DNA of 64,000 bases from Bugulina stolonifera (GCA_935421135.1 OW285188.1:9156733-9220732); one strand, 5' to 3'. Counted from the stretch's first letter, positions 13,501 through 27,000 are shown. Numbers and translations are program-made. The notes: generated from the sequence alone by a model not told the origin.

Positions 13501-16500
13501 ATTTCAACTAATTTTGATTTTTAATGCTATATTTTTCAATTAATTAATTTAATTAAATTAATCAAAATTAATTATCTGTGAGTTGTGTTTTTCTAACTGT
13601 AATCCACACAGTTTCGAACTGTTCGATTGTGAGACGTCCTTTTCGAACTGTTTTTTTCTAAATGTTTCTTACCATCATTAATACGAGTACTATATTCAGT
13701 GAATCAGTATCAACATTTCAGTGCCGCCAATACGAGTTCTTCACAAGGCTATGTGAGCATAATAATTGAATGATTTCCTCCATTTTTCATTGCTACTTCA
13801 TCATTAGTTTCCTCGAGGAGAAAGAAAGGAAATTTTGTCTCCATTGTAGATCAAACCTCCAATGAGGAGAGTGAATACAGACAATCTTGTGAGACTCTGC
13901 GTGAAACCGTAAGTGACCCGTGTATACTACAAATTAATGGGTAGCATCACAACTACATGTAGGTTAGTCTAGATTCCATCTATGCTATTTCATATTCGAT
14001 AAACAAAATCAGGTGATCTAAAGCAAAAAATATGTAAGCAAATTTACAAACCACAAGCCCTATTTCTTCAGTTAATCGGCGTATATTATCTTGTATAGTT
14101 TATCAGAAGGCACTGTGTTAAAAGAGTTCTAGGTCTGTTGATTCATTGCACAGAGTGCAGAATCTATAAGAAAATGTTATTCTGTATTCTGTGAGGTATA
14201 TCAAGATAATGTTTCTATAGCGGTCCTTGGCTGCATGAAGTTATTGAGAAGAATGAGACAATAGAGGTTAATGGTAAAGCAATTTCACCAGATGATATTC
14301 TAGAACCTCCACCAAACACAAATGTATTATTAGGTATGTCACACTGTGTAACTAGAAAATTTGTATAACCAAGTTATTTGCATATCTGAGAAGCAAAAAA
14401 TTGACTAGAAATACAAAATTCATTTCTCATGGATGCTTCACAGGTTTTTTCAACCTGAAAGTTTTTGTTCCACTTACTGTAAATGCTAAAGCCACAGGAT
14501 TTTTAAATTGATCCCTGAGCAATTTATCGCAGGTGACCAGTTATGCCTGGGATGTATGCGTATTCGCGGGGATATAACAGACATGGGCCCACCTTTTAGT
14601 AAAGAAAATTCTCCTTTACCCGTGTCTTCTTGTCAGGTGTGCAAAGAACCTTGATTTCAAGGACGACTTGATTAATGTTGGATATACAGATACAATATAT
14701 ACATGTATATAAAGTTTAAATGTATCGAGAAAATAATTGATGTTCTTTCTCTTTTTGAAGGAGGGATAACAAGTTAAGAATATAATATGCATCCTGTTTC
14801 TAAATAAAATGCATAGACCCTGCTATCTGATTCCACCTACCGTAGTATGTCCGCCATTTCATGTATATGCTTCATAGTCAACCTAATAGAAGGCCATGAC
14901 TAACCTTTGTCTTTCCAACATCACACATTGAAAAATTCTGAGTATAAAAGTACAAACAAAGTAGTAGGCGCTAACTGTACAATTAAATATATATACTTGC
15001 GGGTATGTCAGACATGATTCAAAATAATTTTCTAAAGTGTGGAAAGGCGAGATCTGCTAAAATTTTAAGTTGGGCTTTTAAACACTGGAGAAATTGGCGC
15101 TTTGATGAAAGATGCAGAATTATAACATACAAACTGTATTTGTGACTTTCAAACCGCTTTAATACCAGTCTACATGCAAGTTAAAAGTTTTGCTTCCTAA
15201 TGCCAAATATTGTGTTTTGCAGTTATAGAGTGTCCAAATATGAAATACTTTCCTGACATGTTACGCAAGAGTGAGCAGCTTACTCGAAAATCCGACAGCG
15301 GAAAGGTGTGTGCTATGAATTAAAATTCTTCTCTTAGCAGCATGATTGGCACCATCTACTTTTATTATGTACATTTATATCTTTACTGCTATATCATTCA
15401 CTGTTTATAGTTTGTAGATGGTGTCATTCATCTGACACCTGATGAGGTTGTCAGTCATGAAAAGTACCAACAGTGGATGTCACATTTTCCTCTGTCTACC
15501 AAACACTTTATGATACCAGAGTCAAAAAGCTGTGCCTCATTGAAGACTGCTTGGCGGCAACAGGTATTTCTCCACTCTGATTCACCTGTGCAATTAATAG
15601 GCCGATCGTAATCCAGTTAACTCAGCAGTACCATAACTTCACTGGTTAACTGACACATGTTGATCAGAAGTGTAAACCTATGTTGTTGTGTGAACAGCTC
15701 TTAGTGTCCGATCAATTGTTATCAGTCCTGACCTCAACTTCAACTGTTAGCAGTTGACTGCATATTTCGCTCAACTTTTTAGTCAGGCTAAATACATTTT
15801 TTTGAAGCACTTTAGTTTGAAGATTTTAAATATTTCCTATTTTTGGCTTTGAGCAACTTCTGTTTTTTCTGCAAACAAAAAACATTTTATTGGCAAATAT
15901 TAGACAAAGGCAATTTAGTAGAACGTATATAAGGTCAAGTGAAAATTGAAGAATGTTTATATACTATCATTTCTCATGGACACATAGTGTAGGCTTACAG
16001 CATATTTGTCTGCTTACCCGAGCTCTATAATTAGCTGAGCGAAGACAAGATAGTTCTTTTTCATGCTCAAGCTTTCTCTCTCTCTGAATTTTTTCTTCTG
16101 CTGCTTTGCTTTGTTCAAATTCTGCAAGCTGTTGTTGCTTCTTGTTGCGATGCCAAATTTTGTCTTTTTCTCTACGTGTAGCTTTTTGCTCTTTTGTGCG
16201 GTTGTCATAACACTTTTTATTAGCAGCTCTGCTGCGTTCCTTCTCTTTCTCCTTTCTCAGTGTTCTATAGCGTTTTCTACCAACTAGTTTTGGTGGCATA
16301 GTGCTATTCGGAAATGTAGAAAGAAACTTGAATTGCAATGTTAATGATAATTTCAATGGGAAACAGAAGTTTTGCTGTTTTAACTTCAATAATTTTGGGT
16401 GGAGATATTTGTAATCAACAGAAAGTGTCTTAAAATGGGAAAAATATTAATTGCGTAAAATAATGGTCAATGCAAAATAATTGGCTATCGATCCTATACA

Positions 16501-19500
16501 TTGTTTTGGGTCCGAGTCCGATGCAAAAGGTCGACCCTCCAAGGTCGGACACACATATAACTGCATACGATAAAATAACATACATTGTATACTATTCATA
16601 ACAAGCAAGTCCACTAGGCTCAGTTTTAGGCCTATCACTACAGTTGATACGCAACAATACAAGTAGTGTCCAATAAATGCACAATTATGTCAATTATTCA
16701 CAATGTCACAAAATTGTCCGGATCACTACAGTACTCAGTAAACCTACTGGAAACTGTAGTGCCGGTCCCTCTGTCCAAAATCTTCTCAAGTAGCTCACTC
16801 TACATCGTCGCTGACGACTACCTGTGTATGTACCAATTTTTCCTCAAATGTCTATTTGAACAAAAAGTAGAAAATGTTTTCCCACGTAAATAAGGGTTAA
16901 TATTATGGTAATTCAATGTACAATGTATATAGTTTTATTGTGCCACTGAAAAGAGTAATTGTTAAAAGTGAAATAGTAAAAACTATCAAGCACCGTGTGA
17001 ATTTGATCAAATTGCAAATGATATAATGTTCACATATGGCATGACGATGCTTTTAGGTGAACCTACATGAGTTTGACAAGAATATATTTCCCCTGCCGTA
17101 TCCTAGACCTATAGAGGGATGTGATGAGGCTGTGGAACAACAGGTAATCATGCCGTAAAAGTACATGTTTTGTATCCAGGTGCTCTATCGTTATATATAG
17201 GCCACTTTAGTTTCCGTTGATCAGGGCACCATTGTGCTATTAATATATTGTGCTATTAATAGATTGTGTTATTTGTAGGAAGATGACTCCACAAACATTA
17301 TAACTCTACAGCCTGGCTCTAAATACACAGTTCAGCCTCTTGCAGGGCTCAATAACTTGTAAGTATATTTTCCATCCAAAGTTTCATGCAGCTGTTTCTG
17401 ATTAATGTACAATACACCCTCATGCATTACTTCATTTTGCTATTCTATATTAGCTCTTATACAACTACCACAAACCTTTATATAGGGATGTGTGCAAAGC
17501 TACCAGAGCAACTATTCCTAACTATGACCTTCTCAAAGAAGAACTCCGAAACCCAGTTTCTATGACTGATGAAAGTGAAACAAGAGAGTATCCAGTGGTG
17601 ACTATGTTAGGAACCGGGGCTTCCCTCTCCTCTAAAACTAGAAATCTTTCTGGTATACTTGTGGAAACAGAGTAAGTACCAAGTAGGTATTTCAAATTGG
17701 AAATTTTTGGTGTCAGTCAACCGGTTATCAAACATCTGTTTTAAATAATTCTGTTTTTCAATTTGCGTACGCCGTTGAAGTCGCAAGCTTTGGACCAGAT
17801 TGTTCAATTCTGAATTTTACGGAAAGGTTAGACACCCTTGATAGAGAATTATATTAATTAAATCACATTGGAAATGAAATATATTCTGTTTGCTATTTTA
17901 GTAAAGATAAATATATCCTTTTGGATTGCGGTTTTGGAATGGTTGGTCAACTACAAAGATTGTATGGCCATGAGAAAGTTGAAGAGATTCTACGAAACTT
18001 AAGGGCTGTGTTTGTCTCACACGGACACATAGACCATCATGGGGTAAGATGAGCTTAACTGAACCAACTGTTGTGGGCTAAACTTTGCTTAAACTGTGAA
18101 GGATGGAGCAGTATTAGAGTTATATTCCCTGGCTCCATATCAGCATATAGGCCCAACTGCTTCCCTAATAATTTAGCTAATAATATTGTTAGATGCCTGG
18201 TGATAACATTCTATAGTATCTTTCTTTTGAAGGGGCTATTGGGACTGGTATCTGCCAGAAAAAGGGCTTTTAGAGGTGGGCAGATGCCAAAGCTCTACTT
18301 CACATTCCCACAAAAACTGCTTTCTTGGTATATTCATGTAAATGCTGAATTCTCTCAATGTCTGACAAATGTAAGGTAAGTGGTTCATTTCTGAGCCTAA
18401 CTTCTGGTAATTTAGTATGGCCACAGAGGTTCCGTTAATTCAACAGTTAGCAATTGGCCGTGCAATTAGCCAGATCCCTAGATGGTAGAAAAACATTACC
18501 CAACACTGCAAAAACTAAAAATGCATCAATTACTACAAAACTAGTTTTTGTTGAGGTTCACATAGGAGTAGCATGACAGAGATCACCCCTGCACAGGTAT
18601 TCGTTGATCAGTCTGCCATTCGATTAAAACTAATCGGCGTAAAACCTGGTAACCAAGACATTTGAACGTGAAACATCATCCTAATCATTAACACCACTCA
18701 GTCATGTGTAATGCTGCTATGAATGTTTCATTTCCACTCCACAAGCGTTTACTCATGTGGTGTAATTCATGCCAGGCTGAGCAGCAGTCCTTGTCTAAGT
18801 TCTTTCTATTGACAAAATATTTAAGTTGCTAAATTCATTAGTCCTCATTGCAGGTATGTACATGTACATGGTACTCATGGTCGATCACCTAATGTTTCAA
18901 AAAGTTCTCTTATTACTCTCGATCACTCGAAAAATTAGTTATCCCATCATTCGCCAGGCTAAAAATATGATCACCTAGAAAACTGGACAGGTTTTGCGTC
19001 TTTTAGTTGAAAACTAACCATATACATTTGATACAATAGTAAGCAGCCAATCTCTTTGGTATTCACTTCAAGTCAAAACAGATCCCTTCTAAACATCTTT
19101 CAGACTGATATCGCACACCTTTTTTGAAAATGCCGAAGATTCTCTACTATACAGAAGCAGGGCTCCATCTAAATCTCTCTCTCTTGCCGAGGTGGAGGAG
19201 CTCAATAGCAATCTTGGACTAGACAATATCTGCACATTCAGGGTATGATGAGTGTCTTGTACTCGTCTCATAGTCACAATGTATTTTTCAAATAAGACAG
19301 ATTTTGCTTGTTAACACTAAGCTGTGTTCATCCCTGAGTAGAAGAGGAAAGTTTCAATCTATTCTTCTGCTTTTACTCCTCATTTGATCCTCTACTTCCA
19401 CTGTGTATATTCATCATATATCATTGCCTCTATATAATTAGTTTACTTTGAACCATCCTGAATCTTCATTTTTAGACGCATCTCATTGCAGTACCTTTAC

Positions 19501-21477
19501 ATGTAATATCAAGCAAGTTGATTTTTCTTGCAGGTACAACATGCTTATGCATGGAGTTGTTGTGGTATTCGACTGGAACACAAAGATTGGAAGATGGTAT
19601 ATACTGGGGATACTATGCCATGTAAAGAAGTTGTGGAAGCAGGTAAGGGGCTACTATTTAAATCAAGTGATATTACATTTGGCTTCCTATGATTTGAATG
19701 TAGGATAGTCACCATCATTGTGGTTGAATCAGGCATTGATATGATTTTTGATTGTGTAAAGGTGCGTTTACACCATACCAACTCCACTCCCCACCCCCTC
19801 CCACCCAAACTTTCTGCCTCTCCACCAGATTCCTGTGTTAGACTAAAGTTTTCCCATAATAAAGCTTCAAGTTTGTCATCAATAATCCAAAGCCAGTCCT
19901 AGATTTGCAAAATAGATGCTAGCAATAAATACAATACTGATTTTTGATTGGACAATAATCACCAACTTGTTGCTGGAATGCAGCACTGTTGGGTTGTTCC
20001 AACTCCGTCTCCAACAATATGCAACTCCAACACCGTTTGCGTTTAAGTTTTACCAACTTTGCTGGGAGTTGGTGTTGTTGTAATATAAACACCTTCCATA
20101 GCAATCACTTGTTTACATTTGTCTGATATATTGTGTCTCTGTTATTGTAGCTAAAGGTGTGGACCTTCTAATACATGAAGCTACATTTGGTCAACAATTT
20201 GAGAAAGATGCACGGTTCAAAACGCACAGCACAGTGCATCAGGCTATGGATATAGCAAAGGAAGCTGGAGCCAAGTTTACTCTACTGACACATTTCAGTG
20301 CTCGTTATGCATATTTTCCTGCTTACTCCCAAAGGCTACTCTATGAAAGAAATGTGGGAGTGGCTTGTGATAACATGGTGGTGAGTGACACATACTTTCG
20401 CAACTATAATAGTGATAGTATAATTATGTCTTTTTCTTTCAGTTATTATTGATATTTTTTCTGTTCATCTTTCACTAAGGTTGTTTTGTGCCTGTTAGAA
20501 ATTCATTGTCTTTACATCTTGGAGAACTCATTAGATAAGGTTTTTTGTAACAAATGAACAGTGAAAGCAGTATTATGCCTCTGAGAGCAGTAAATGGATA
20601 TTTCTGGAAACCCTATCTATAGCATTATTTAATGCCCAATTCCCAGAGTTATACCGTTTTAAAACAGTGTTGTAAATGTCGTGCAGAAAGCTTTGTAATT
20701 AGTCAGTTGTGAGCCAACCTTATTAACTATATATTGTGTATTGAGGTCGGCCCATCCCGTGTAGTTACATTTGACAGCTCCTATTGTGTGCTGTACTAAC
20801 TAGCCATCTAATAGGGATTGATAGATTGAGATTGTAAATATCTAACGTTCAGATCATTCTGGTCACGATGGGTTGGTTCTCATTTTATCGTCGTGATTGG
20901 TTCTCATTTTATCGTCATGACTGGTTCTCATTTTATCGTCATGATTGGTTCTCATTTTATCGTCATGATTGGTTCTCATTTTATCGTCATGATTTGTTCT
21001 CATTTTATCGTCATGATTGGTTCTCATTTTATCGTCATGATTTGTTCTCATTTTATCGTCGTGATTGGTCAACATCGTACGGTAATTATAACCAATTGAG
21101 AACCAGTATTTAATGCTAAAGAAGCTTAAAACATCAGTAAGGCTTCAGCATATTACGATAGTGACTGCCTATACGATTTTTAAGTTAAAAAACTTAGTGT
21201 TTTTCAATTACATAGCGAAGACTGATTGTATATTTTACAGTTGAGACCGAAGGACTTACCAAATGTTACAGCAAGAGCTCTTTACCCCATCTTCAAAGCT
21301 ATGTATCCAGATCATATTGACTATTTTAATGATGTTATAAAAGCAGAGTTAGCCACCTGCCGAAAGTCGGGCATGGAGCCACAAGACATTGTTCGAAAAT
21401 TGAATGAATTAAGTCTAAAAGAACAAAATTTCTGGCAGACCATTGAGAAACATGTGGCTGATACATGTCGTACATAG
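10515..21477 (+). CDS. ELAC2: tRNase Z long form, ELAC2-like, copy B (18 exons, 826 aa)
   Basis: Second long tRNase Z, predicted to cleave the 3' trailer of pre-tRNAs. Exons: 10515-10753, 11211-11318, 11577-11627, 12269-12410, 12957-13136, 13850-13908, 14221-14333, 15223-15305, 15411-15563, 17057-17143, 17279-17358, 17486-17671, 17902-18043, 18233-18375, 19104-19242, 19534-19642, 20151-20380, 21241-21477. Total 2481 nt, no internal stop. The N-terminus MAAPIRSPCKR has no acidic residue in its first 22 residues, like a mitochondrial presequence. Motifs: YLFNAGDD, GTGASLSSKTRN, LDCGFG, SHGHIDHHG, HAY, GDTMPC, HEATF, HFSARY. Intron 3 has a GC donor (ATGG|GCAAGT). A 48-nt piece of exon 5 is repeated in intron 3. 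It lacks the basic tail of copy A. A poly(A) signal lies at 21588. Introns hold palindromes, a basic ORF on the other strand and a 24-bp minisatellite. Confidence 0.91.
10798..11060. repeat. Nested AT-rich hairpins in intron 1 of copy B
   Basis: A short near-perfect palindrome (GTAGTATGACTACA with its complement) at 10798-10833 is followed by a larger one at about 10906-10987, with arms CATACTGATACTACAT / ATGTAGTATCAGTATG, and then by more AT-rich inverted sequence. No coding signal. Confidence 0.65.
12189..12236 (+). repeat. 48-bp duplicate of copy B exon 5
   Basis: Bases 12189-12236 in intron 3 are identical to 13046-13093 inside exon 5 of the same gene. The flanking sequence is not shared. 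This is a partial exon copy with no splice sites of its own. Confidence 0.85.
13425..13500. repeat. Short repeat of a GAACAGTTC unit
   Basis: Five to six imperfect copies of a ~15-bp unit (CGAACAGTTCAACAC-like) in intron 5 of copy B. Inverted single copies of the same core (CGAACTGTTCG) occur at about 13615-13650, so the pair may mark the ends of a small non-autonomous element. Confidence 0.6.
15967..16299 (-). CDS. Highly basic hypothetical ORF in intron 9 of copy B
   Basis: A 110-codon antisense frame starts MPPKLVGRKRY and is very rich in Lys, Arg, Glu and Gln, with coiled-coil-like composition (EKEKERSRAANKK). It has no catalytic motif. Such charged stretches occur near the N-terminus of Helitron- or PIF1-helicase-type transposon proteins, but nothing here proves that origin. 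It is probably a transposon fragment. Confidence 0.25.
   Translation of the reverse strand: MPPKLVGRKRYRTLRKEKEKERSRAANKKCYDNRTKEQKATRREKDKIWHRNKKQQQLAEFEQSKAAEEKIQRERKLEHEKELSCLRSANYRARVSRQICCKPTLCVHEK
20872..21068. repeat. 24-bp minisatellite in the last intron of copy B
   Basis: About eight copies of a 24-bp unit (GGTTCTCATTTTATCGTCATGATT with variants). Because 24 is divisible by three, several frames stay open on both strands; these ORFs are artefacts of the repeat. It ends ~170 bp before exon 18. Confidence 0.9.
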
Positions 21478-21587
21478 TGAGTACAATGTATGTAAAATGT
21501 TGATAATAGCTGTGAATTATATTGCTTGGTTGAACAAGACAGTTTATAACATTTGAGATATTCCTTATTATATAATGGCAAGTTAGT

Positions 21588-21593
21588 AATAAA
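21588..21593 (+). terminator. Poly(A) signal of copy B
   Basis: AATAAA lies 111 nt after the stop codon of copy B. It is the first perfect hexamer downstream. Confidence 0.5.
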
Positions 21594-21821
21594 GCTGTAA
21601 AAATATAGTAGTTTTCCGAAAACAAAAATTCTGTACTGTTTATTTCGCTCCGCTGTAAAGTGGCCAATAAATTAGTTACAGCACCCTCGTACAAAATCAA
21701 CGGAGTAAGTCATGTATGTAGGCAGTTGGCATTTTAAACCTTATCCTTATTCGTTTTACAAAACTGCATAAGCATTAACCCTTCCCATCTATAGGTGTCA
21801 CGCTGACCAACTGGGACGCAT

Positions 21822-22690
21822 TCAGTTTCCGGTAAAAGTTCTGGTAAAAGGCCCGATAGAGTATCGGCCCCGGAAATTGCATAACAATATGTTGAAAAAG
21901 TGCCCGTGGCCCAAACTAAAAAGGGTTGGCCATGACATAAAGGGCTTATAATCATGTGAAAAAGATTATATGTAAAAACTAGCATAATCTGAAACATCGG
22001 CCATCATCTGTAATAGGCAAAATACTTAGAAATAGTACAATAATATCCACTTGCTATAAAGATGCGTAATAACGAATAATAGGCAAGTTTAGGCGAACAT
22101 GATTGGATAATGATAATACATGAGCCAGACAGTAATTAATACATGCATATAAGGATAATGTAATGCAACGCAACTGTGGGCAATGTAGAGTTAATTAAGA
22201 GTGGCAGTCTATATGAGACTGAACATGACTGGCATGCCGAAACATCACAATATTTTGCTCATATAGGAAGCTCAACTTTGATGACTAAGCACCAGCAGAT
22301 GAGAAAAACCTGCAAGCCATAACCCCATGACATCAACAGACATTGCATTTTACAATATTGTTTACTATATTATTCTTATTATTCAATCATGTACACTTAA
22401 ACTTGCCTACAATTGTTTACTATGCCTTACGCAATCATTGTAGCAAAAGTTAATATTATTATTTCTAAGTCTTTTGCCTATTATAAATGATGGCCGACGT
22501 TTCAGCTGCCTTTTTTTACATATAATATCTTTCACATGATTATAAGCCCTTTTCATCATGGCCGACCCTTTTAAGGTCGAACATCGGGCACTTCTCCACC
22601 ATATTGTTATGCAATTCCCGGGGCTGATACTCTATCGTCACACCCTATACTCTAATCGGGCTTGTTACCAGAACTTTTACCGGAAGCTGA
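21822..22690. mobile_element. Foldback element (~870 bp, ~300-bp inverted arms)
   Basis: The left arm begins TCAGTTTCCGGTAAAAG and the right arm ends with its near complement CTTTTACCGGAAGCTGA. Similarity continues inward on both sides for about 300 bp (left to ~22118, right from ~22370), with shared words for GCAATTTCCGGGGC, GGCCATGAT and TAGGCAAGTTTA. There is no coding region. Consistent with a non-autonomous DNA transposon; the family is unknown. Confidence 0.75.
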
Positions 22691-23350
22691 TGTAGTATAA
22701 AAGCAAGCACATTTTCTTATGCTAGTCAGTCATAGATTCAATTGTGCTTCAATAAAGCAACATCTCTTAACTCAACTTTCAGAGTCTTACTCTTGCAGGC
22801 AGGCAGCTCCAGCCTTGGTCCCGTTAGACCTTTAGCGCCCGAGCTCGTCCTCATATTCGTTTAAGACACTTTCAACACTATGAGTATAAACATCGGACCT
22901 ACGCCGGTCCTTGATTCTCCAATAAAGCAACATCTCTCAACTCAACCTACAGAGTCATACTCTTGCAGGCAGGCAGCTCCAGCCTTGGTCCTTTCTGACC
23001 TTTAGCGCCCGAGCTCGTCCTCTTACTCGTATACGACTTTTTCAATACACTCTATGAGTGTAGACATCGGACCTACGCCGATCCTTGACTCTTCAATGAA
23101 CTTAAGCATCGGGCCTACGTTCCTAGCTTAATACTAAGAACTCCTACACTCTTAGGAGTATAAACATCAGACCTATGTTGATCCATGACCCTTCAATGAG
23201 TCTAAGCATCGGGCCTACGTCCTTACAACACTGATAAAGCTACATAACTGTTCACACTTTATGTAATGGTGGTAGTACAACTTGGCAGACCACTCCCAAG
23301 CACTTCCCACACTCGTGTCTACATCGGCACCAGTGTGACTTACCCATAAA
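22691..23350. repeat. LTR-like tandem repeat (170-bp unit) with TATA and AATAAA
   Basis: AGTATAAAAGC at ~22695 is followed by AATAAAGCAACATCTCT at 22751, repeated at 22921 (170-bp period, about 85-90% similar, sharing GCAGGCAGCTCCAGCC and TTTAGCGCCCGAGCTCG). A shorter third section repeats GCATCGGGCCTACG. The TATA box plus poly(A)-signal spacing resembles the U3-R-U5 of a solo LTR with an expanded U5, but no terminal TG..CA pair or target duplication is clear. Confidence 0.5.
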
Positions 23351-24052
23351 ACATTACAATATACAAGTTTGATGAATCACAGCTATCAAAAACAAAATTC
23401 CCAACTATTGTAGTTCAATCATAATTGTACGTTTTCTAGTAGGAATGGGCTGGATGCTTTAGTAGGTTCAAAATCAGCCTTGTGCAGGTCATATCCTTAA
23501 CCAACCCATAATGGACAGTTGACAGGTTTACTGTCTCCCTGATTTTCAACTGAAAATTTAGCACCCCACCAGAAATGGACACCCAGTGCTCAAAGTCAGC
23601 CGGTTCGGACCGGTTCGCCGAACCCCTAAGAAAATTAGCACTCTGTCTTACCGGTTCTACCGAATAGGTAAAAAATAATTATGTTGGAGAAAAAAGTTTT
23701 GCATTATTTTATTAAAATTTCTTCAATTGATTGATCACCAAGCAATATTGTGGGAAATTCCAACAGCAAAAATTGTCATCTGCCGTTAGAAAACGAGCTG
23801 AGGTGAGAGATTGCAACTCAGTTGGATGAGAGATCAAGTAGATTTAAGAAATGGGAAAATTTGAACAGCTAAAAGCAGGAGTTTGAAAATACTGGGAAGG
23901 TGCTATTAAGCTCTCGGTAATAACTATCACACTTTTAGAACCTAGGCAATAGATTTTTTCTTCTCTGAACCAAAGTTTATAGAACTTTGTCTGAACAAGC
24001 AATCTTCTTCTGATATCAAATTATCAATTATCATATCAATTCTATTTCAACC

Positions 24053-27000
24053 ATGTCAAAACAAAGGAGACTGGAAAGTTTTTTTACTACTGCTGCTACT
24101 ACTACTGCTAGTAGTTCAGGATTAGAGTAAGTATTCTGTTGACTCACTGAAGACAACACAAAATTAAAAATATTAAAAAAATTCCAGAATTTAATTGAAT
24201 AAAAAATGGTATATTTATATTATTATTATAATATCAATATACCATTTTTTATTCAATTAAATTCTAGAATTTAATTATTTATTCAAATATTAATATAATA
24301 ATTATATTAATATTTGAATAAATAATTAAATTTTTTATATGTTGTTGCTATTTTGATTCTATATAGTTGAAAATGATTGTATTTTGCAGATAATAGTGCA
24401 TAGTGATAAAAGTGTATAAAATATTAGTTTTAATTTTAATTATTATAATAATTATGTTTTGATTATTTATTTTTATAAACATTGAATCACATTGCCGTAA
24501 CTAACATCAACAGTGACTATGAGAGCGTACAAAGATAAAAATATCATATGATTGATGCACAGCAAATACTACTCTTCATCTGATACTGAAAGTTAGAAAC
24601 CAGGATCATATGAGGGTGATTCTAGCCCACTATAATAACTATCAAATACCATAATTTGAGTTGGCGTTAGTCATTAGAAAAAAATAAACACAAGTAAATA
24701 TATTTCATATAGGAAGGAAGCTACCACTAACAATGCTGCCATTAGTACGGATGTCAGTCAACCAACCAGCTCCACAGCTGAAGCCAGGATTGCTGAGACC
24801 CTGGGATCGAGTTTCGGTAGGTATGCATGCTGCATATCCTGATATCTAATCTACATTGTGTATCTATTACTCTAACTCATGGACTCAACTTATGGCATGC
24901 AATTGTTTTGAATTCTTTTGTATATATAGAATTGGAACGCTCCGCCTCAACCCGATGCATGACTGCTCTCTCTTTCTCTTGCAGTGTCTACCTATCAGCC
25001 TACCTCCTGTTATGACTAGTGTTAGTTGGTTCCTGTTGAAATGACTGTTTACTGGATATTCTCAGAAAGATAAGTCACTTCATACTTTTGTCTACATGTA
25101 TAATAATTTTTGTTCATGGACTGGGTTGATATATGCTACAGTGCTCTCCATGCCAGTCTTGACTTTCCAATTGACTGTGATCATGTATTGAAAATTATGT
25201 CAGGCGAAGTAAGATGAACTATCAGGTTCTGGTTTCTCAATAAAATAGGTGTGTTTCAGTTGTGAATGTCTATCTTGTCTTGGGAAAGTGTGTTTTGCAT
25301 TTATGTATATTGCATGTACAAATATATTAGAACTTTTACTGTACCATGGCTTTTGATTTTATTTAGATGAGTCGGGCACATCATCTGGAGGTGATAAAGA
25401 GGTTACGTTAGAGGAATTACCAGAATGCTGGTCCATGGGAGTTTATGCTAACCAACTGAAAACCAAGCCGTGGATTTTGTGTAAAGGCAAGAAGCTAGGA
25501 TGTTTGGTATGTCACCAAGTAGGAACATTTAATAATGTTGAGAAGCAAGGGCGGGGGATAAACATTAGTACCCAGTGGGCCAATACCTTGGTTGAGCCTG
25601 CAGGCCGATCAGTTTCAACTCAGCAAGCTAGCATTCGTAAGAAGTTGGCTGAGCATAAGGAGTCTAAGGCACACAAATTAGCAGCCGATCTAATCAACCC
25701 AAAACGCGAAAAGCCACTCAAAAGAAAATTTGATGAACAATTTACTCATTTGCATGACACAACTCAAAAGGTATTTCGTACTGCCTATAAAATCGCTAAG
25801 TGTGCAGAGTCATTTAGGAGTTTTGAAGACAACATTCAGCTTCAACAACTCAATGGAGTGGATCTTGGTCGCATATTGCATTCTGATGTGACAGGGGCAA
25901 AGATAATTTCGCACATTTCAGGGGAGATGAGAACCACCCTAACTCGTAAGGTTGTAGAAAGCGATTGCAAGTTCTCCATTCTGCTAGATGAGAGTACTTC
26001 CTTAAGTAGAAAGTCATGCCTTATAATATACATTCGATGTGTATTGCCTGGTAACATTACTCCAACTACATTTTTCCTAGATCTAGTAGAACTTGAGAGG
26101 TCAAGTGCAGAAGTAATTAAAAATAGACTTATTCAAAGCCTAACATCCTACGGATTTAGTTCTGAATGCCGTGAAAGAAATTGGCTTGCCATAGCCACAG
26201 ATGGTTGTAGCACAATGCTTGGTAGACAGTCTGGTTTGGTGGCACTGCTTAAGAAAGACCACCCTAAGCTGATATCTTGGCATTGTGCTGCTCATAGATT
26301 GGAGCTTGCTGTGAGTGATGCACTAAGTGATTGTACTGCCATCAACCATTTTCAATCATTTATGGACAAACTGTACAGTCTATATTCTATGTCACCTAAA
26401 AACCAGAGGGAGTTGGCTGCTGCTGCGGAAGCACTTGAGATGGAGGTGCTTAAGATTGGAAAAGTGTTCAGCATACGCTGGGTAGCATCATCAGTTCGAA
26501 CAGTAAGGGCGATTTGGAACAATTATAAAGCACTGCATCGGCACTTCGAAGAAGCAGCTGCTGACACACTTAGATCATCCTCTGAGAGAACCCAGTTTCA
26601 AGGCTTAGCAAACCAGATATCATCACTACCCTTCGTTAGAAATCTGGCCCTAATGTTTGATGTTCTCACAGAGCTGTCAGCACTCTCTCTAGAATTGCAG
26701 AACAACAATATTGACATTAGGTCAGCTCATAGGAAAATTACTCTCACACGTCAAGTTTTTGTGGCTTTGAAAGAGAAAGATGGTAAGCATGAAAAACTTG
26801 TGGATTCATGTAACTGCAAGTTTCAGGATGTAAAGCTTACAGAGCATCTAAGAGGTACCTCGCTGATTAATAGAGCACAGTTCATCCAGTCTATCATAAA
26901 TACAATTGATGAACGGATGTTTACTAGTGTTTCTCATAGAGGTGCCAGCAACAGCAACGCTAACGAGCGTCAGCAATATAACCAAGCAATTGATGACATG

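Larger units (their letters stand above)
10754..21240 (+). other. Remaining intronic content of copy B
   Basis: Apart from the listed repeats and the antisense ORF, introns hold AT-rich DNA without recognisable genes. A relatively GC-rich stretch of intron 3 (about 11705-12120), with repeated CCTGCAG/CAGGC-type words, looks like a decayed insertion. Intron 9 (15564-17056) is the longest and holds the antisense basic ORF. Confidence 0.5.

Noticed and set aside
16447..16893. Two ORFs of 71-75 codons in intron 9 of copy B
   Set aside because: No motif and no splice signals; they overlap simple AT-rich sequence.
20872..21068. CRISPR-like array or repeat protein
   Set aside because: The units are contiguous with no spacers, in a eukaryotic intron; the open frames follow from the 24-bp period.
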